Shown: positions 43,833 to 45,426 of the stretch, in pieces
How positions within the stretch are numbered: the first letter of the stretch is position 1
Layout: each line of letters begins with the position of its first letter
Made by a program: the position numbers and the translations under genes
NCBI GenBank assembly: GCA_049975385.1
Contig: JBNGDO010000022.1
Location: 1-45,426 of the forward strand
DNA length: 45,426 nucleotides
Direction: 5' to 3'
Source of the DNA: DSWT01 sp049975385
GTDB taxonomy: Bacteria > Chloroflexota > Anaerolineae > B4-G1 > SLSP01
Notes under the pieces: generated by a model
Databases searched by the model: none
What the model saw: the letters and a program-made list of their open reading frames with translations, nothing else
Told to the model about the DNA's origin: nothing

Positions 43833-44426
43833 CTACGGCGTCTGTAAGCTGCCGCCGTTGCCTGTGTGTATACTATGGGGATGGAATGCAGTCTGCGGTG
43901 TTTGGGAAGACGGTTGGTACGGGCGCAGGTTGGCTTGTACCAGTTGTGAAGGGTGTGGAGGGTTTCCCTGCGGACGTTTGATAGCGCCAAGGCTGAGAAT
44001 GATCAACGAGATTCCGATGCTGACGGCAAGGATGATCCCCCCAGTATTGAGCAAATTCAGTTTCAATGCTGCCATTTCTCGAGCCTGACGCATTTCCTCT
44101 TGGTGAATTTGGTTTGCCCGTTGCGCTTCCTCATTCAACCGTTGGATTTCAAGTTGATGTATTCGTTCTTGTTGTATCGCATCTTCTTTTAAACGATCAA
44201 TCTCGGCCTGTGTTTGAACCTCGAGTAATCTGCTTTGCTGTTCGGTTTGTATGGTGTTTTGTTCGATAAGTTGTTGTGTCTCGGCCTGATAGCGCTGGGA
44301 TTCAACCCAACTGGAAATTGGGTTAATCAGATCGCTTTTGACCAGAGCGAGGCCAATGACCAATCCGCAGATAACTAGGAAAACAGCAATTCCTAACCAG
44401 CCTTGTCCTGATGTCCCGCCGTACAT
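43833..44426 (-). CDS. Membrane-anchored coiled-coil protein, function unknown
   Basis: 197 residues, not recognised. Membrane helix about 11-33 (LGIAVFLVICGLVIGLALV), a long Gln/Glu-rich coiled coil (about 42-118, many QTEQQSRLLEV-type heptads), second helix about 126-148 (GGIILAVSIGISLIILSLG), and a Pro/Gln/His-rich tail. The coiled coil would lie on one side with both ends in the membrane. Start ATG has AAGGAGG 6-7 nt upstream; it follows the 98-residue gene by 45 nt and both are likely one unit. Confidence 0.75.
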   Translation of the reverse strand: MYGGTSGQGWLGIAVFLVICGLVIGLALVKSDLINPISSWVESQRYQAETQQLIEQNTIQTEQQSRLLEVQTQAEIDRLKEDAIQQERIHQLEIQRLNEEAQRANQIHQEEMRQAREMAALKLNLLNTGGIILAVSIGISLIILSLGAIKRPQGNPPHPSQLVQANLRPYQPSSQTPQTAFHPHSIHTGNGGSLQTP

Positions 44427-44471
44427 CTCGATCCTCCTTTCGACTCAAAGACTAAAACAGCGCCTCCAACG

Positions 44472-44768
44472 TCATATTTGGATTACCCCGGTGTGTCTAT
44501 AAGTATTTATGGGTGGATACATCTGATCCCAACAAATCGTTACTTGACGAGATCCGGTCATTTGCGTTCGCTCTACATCGAGAGCGTGTTTCACTAACTT
44601 TTGTACGTCCTCAATATCGCGGAGTTCATCTTTGGCCTTGCGTAATGCCCACCGTCTCGGCAAAATCGACCCGCTCTCTTGAATCTCGCGCTCTATCTTA
44701 TTGATCTCTTGCAATACACGCCGGTATTCTTTGTCAACTCGAATCTGGTCTGTGATTAAAGAGTCCAT
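44472..44768 (-). CDS. Small helical protein of unknown function
   Basis: 98 residues, not recognised. Mostly charged helix (DKEYRRVLQEINKIEREIQE and RKAKDELRDIEDVQKLVKHA) with a non-helical C-terminus. Start at ATG 44768 has GAGGTGG 3-5 nt upstream; an upstream in-frame ATG (44813) lacks a site. Upstream, a minus-strand TGCTATAGG near 44842 could be its -10. Low composition bias and the ribosome site support it as real. Confidence 0.6.
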   Translation of the reverse strand: MDSLITDQIRVDKEYRRVLQEINKIEREIQESGSILPRRWALRKAKDELRDIEDVQKLVKHALDVERTQMTGSRQVTICWDQMYPPINTYRHTGVIQI

Positions 44769-44964
44769 ATTCCACCTCACTATTCGCAAATCGCCTGAAG
44801 TATTTAGCATCATCGTCTACATCGTGAAGCTAAACTCTGCCTATAGCATACTAAAATACGCACCAATAAAGAATGCTCTTGAGATTGCAGTAACGTGGCA
44901 TTAAGAATACCAAATGACGCGTTGTTAGTCGTTATATGACATCAGAGTCGCCAAAATGTGACAA

Positions 44965-44992
44965 GAAAAAGGGACAGGCGAATGCCTGTCCC
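44965..44992 (-). terminator. Intrinsic terminator of the radical SAM gene
   Basis: GGGACAGGC / GCCTGTCCC with a four-base loop (44971-44992); on the minus strand it is followed by TTTTTC (44970-44965). It lies 24 nt after the stop of the right-edge gene. The remaining gap to 44768 shows no gene. Confidence 0.9.
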
Positions 44993-45015
44993 TTGACTAT
45001 GTCAAAAAGCGCTGT

Positions 45016-45426
45016 TTATGCGGCGTCTAACATACCGAGTTCCCAAAGTTCGCCCAGTAGATCTAACCCCGGTTGTCCAAATTGCGCCGCTAATTCCGCG
45101 AATGACATAGCGCCGTCGCAGGCGTTCACAATTTCCCATGCGCCAGGGGCTACGGGAACGGCTTGCCCCTGGCCGAGCAAAGCATACCCGAAGTTTTCCT
45201 CCCGGATACGGAAGTTTCGACGTGGTCGCATACGGGCCGGTAATTCCTTGATATCCTGCGTGGGCACGTATTCGGTCAGCGGTTCACCGCGCAGTGGGTC
45301 ACGCCCGTCATCGCGCAACTCTTGCACCGCGCGACATCCACCGTGGCAGACAGAATACGCGGCGCAGGTGGTACACTCGGCGGGCATCAGGGCGCGCCAG
45401 GCGTTCATTTTGTCGCTGTGCCAGAG
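45016..45426 (-). CDS. Radical SAM/SPASM peptide maturase, C-terminal part with PqqD-like domain (cut by window edge)
   Basis: The frame is open through base 45426, so only the last 136 residues are visible; an internal ATG at 45408 is not the start. CTTCAAYSVCHGGC is a SPASM auxiliary-cluster motif (C-x2-C-x5-C-x3-C). The last 65 residues (from EENFGYALLGQGQAV; WEIVNACDGAMSFAELAAQF) resemble a PqqD/RiPP-recognition domain. Such enzymes modify ribosomal peptides or build cofactors. The catalytic CxxxCxxC domain lies outside the window. An intrinsic terminator follows the stop. Confidence 0.85.
   Translation of the reverse strand, partial: LWHSDKMNAWRALMPAECTTCAAYSVCHGGCRAVQELRDDGRDPLRGEPLTEYVPTQDIKELPARMRPRRNFRIREENFGYALLGQGQAVPVAPGAWEIVNACDGAMSFAELAAQFGQPGLDLLGELWELGMLDAA

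Overview
The window looks like chromosomal DNA of an anaerobic bacterium, most likely a Chloroflexota member of Anaerolineae type. That assignment is an inference from gene content (ferredoxin-dependent 2-oxoacid oxidoreductase, [NiFe]-hydrogenase maturation genes, Na+-pumping decarboxylase, two ADP-forming acyl-CoA synthetases, NYN/LOTUS protein) and from the style of the intergenic repeats; no rRNA or other marker gene is present. Most genes have clear Shine-Dalgarno sequences. No tRNA, rRNA, CRISPR array, transposase or phage gene was seen.

Layout. Positions 1-11000, all on the minus strand, hold an acetate/acyl-CoA block: two ADP-forming acyl-CoA synthetases, a DRTGG/BioD-like ATPase, an acetyl-CoA hydrolase/transferase fused to a GNAT domain, an oxalate/formate-type MFS carrier and AMP-forming acetyl-CoA synthetase. 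Positions 11300-17460 (minus) are a complete hypA-B-F-C-D-E operon without hydrogenase structural genes. Positions 17500-24900 hold an FAD oxidoreductase divergent from a LuxR-type regulator, a solitary TadA/CpaF-like ATPase, an FAD amine-oxidase-like protein, a large NYN/LOTUS protein, and then a non-coding stretch with a near-perfect sigma-70 promoter and strong RNA-like folding. Positions 25180-32240 (plus) carry an SDR, an RsuA/RluB pseudouridine synthase, cmk, a dihydrolipoyl dehydrogenase, an eroded PyrK/PyrD-like pair, a small membrane protein with VPI-type repeats, and ubiE/menG. Positions 32313-42100 (plus) carry a Na+-translocating acyl-CoA decarboxylase (carboxyltransferase, gamma, biotin carrier, beta, plus a GNAT), then panB, an unrecognised 421-residue protein and a four-subunit 2-oxoacid:ferredoxin oxidoreductase. 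The right end (minus) has an MFS exporter, two small unknown genes and the C-terminus of a radical SAM/SPASM protein.

Working together (inference): branched-chain or other 2-oxoacids are oxidised to acyl-CoA by the ferredoxin-linked enzyme; ADP-forming acyl-CoA synthetases recover ATP; the decarboxylase turns methylmalonyl-CoA-type decarboxylation into a Na+ gradient; and hydrogenase (matured by Hyp proteins) could dispose of electrons from ferredoxin.

The most striking non-gene signal is a set of intergenic elements built from short (7-10 nt) words repeated with drift and then repeated again in inverse orientation, so that each forms a long imperfect palindrome. They sit between many of the gene pairs, use a different word family at different sites (some reused up to 40 kb apart), supply stop codons and the last residues of several unrelated proteins, and appear in frame inside hypF (twice). 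A different, G/C-rich palindromic segment is inserted in frame in hypE. A second striking signal is the structured RNA candidate at 24124-24461.
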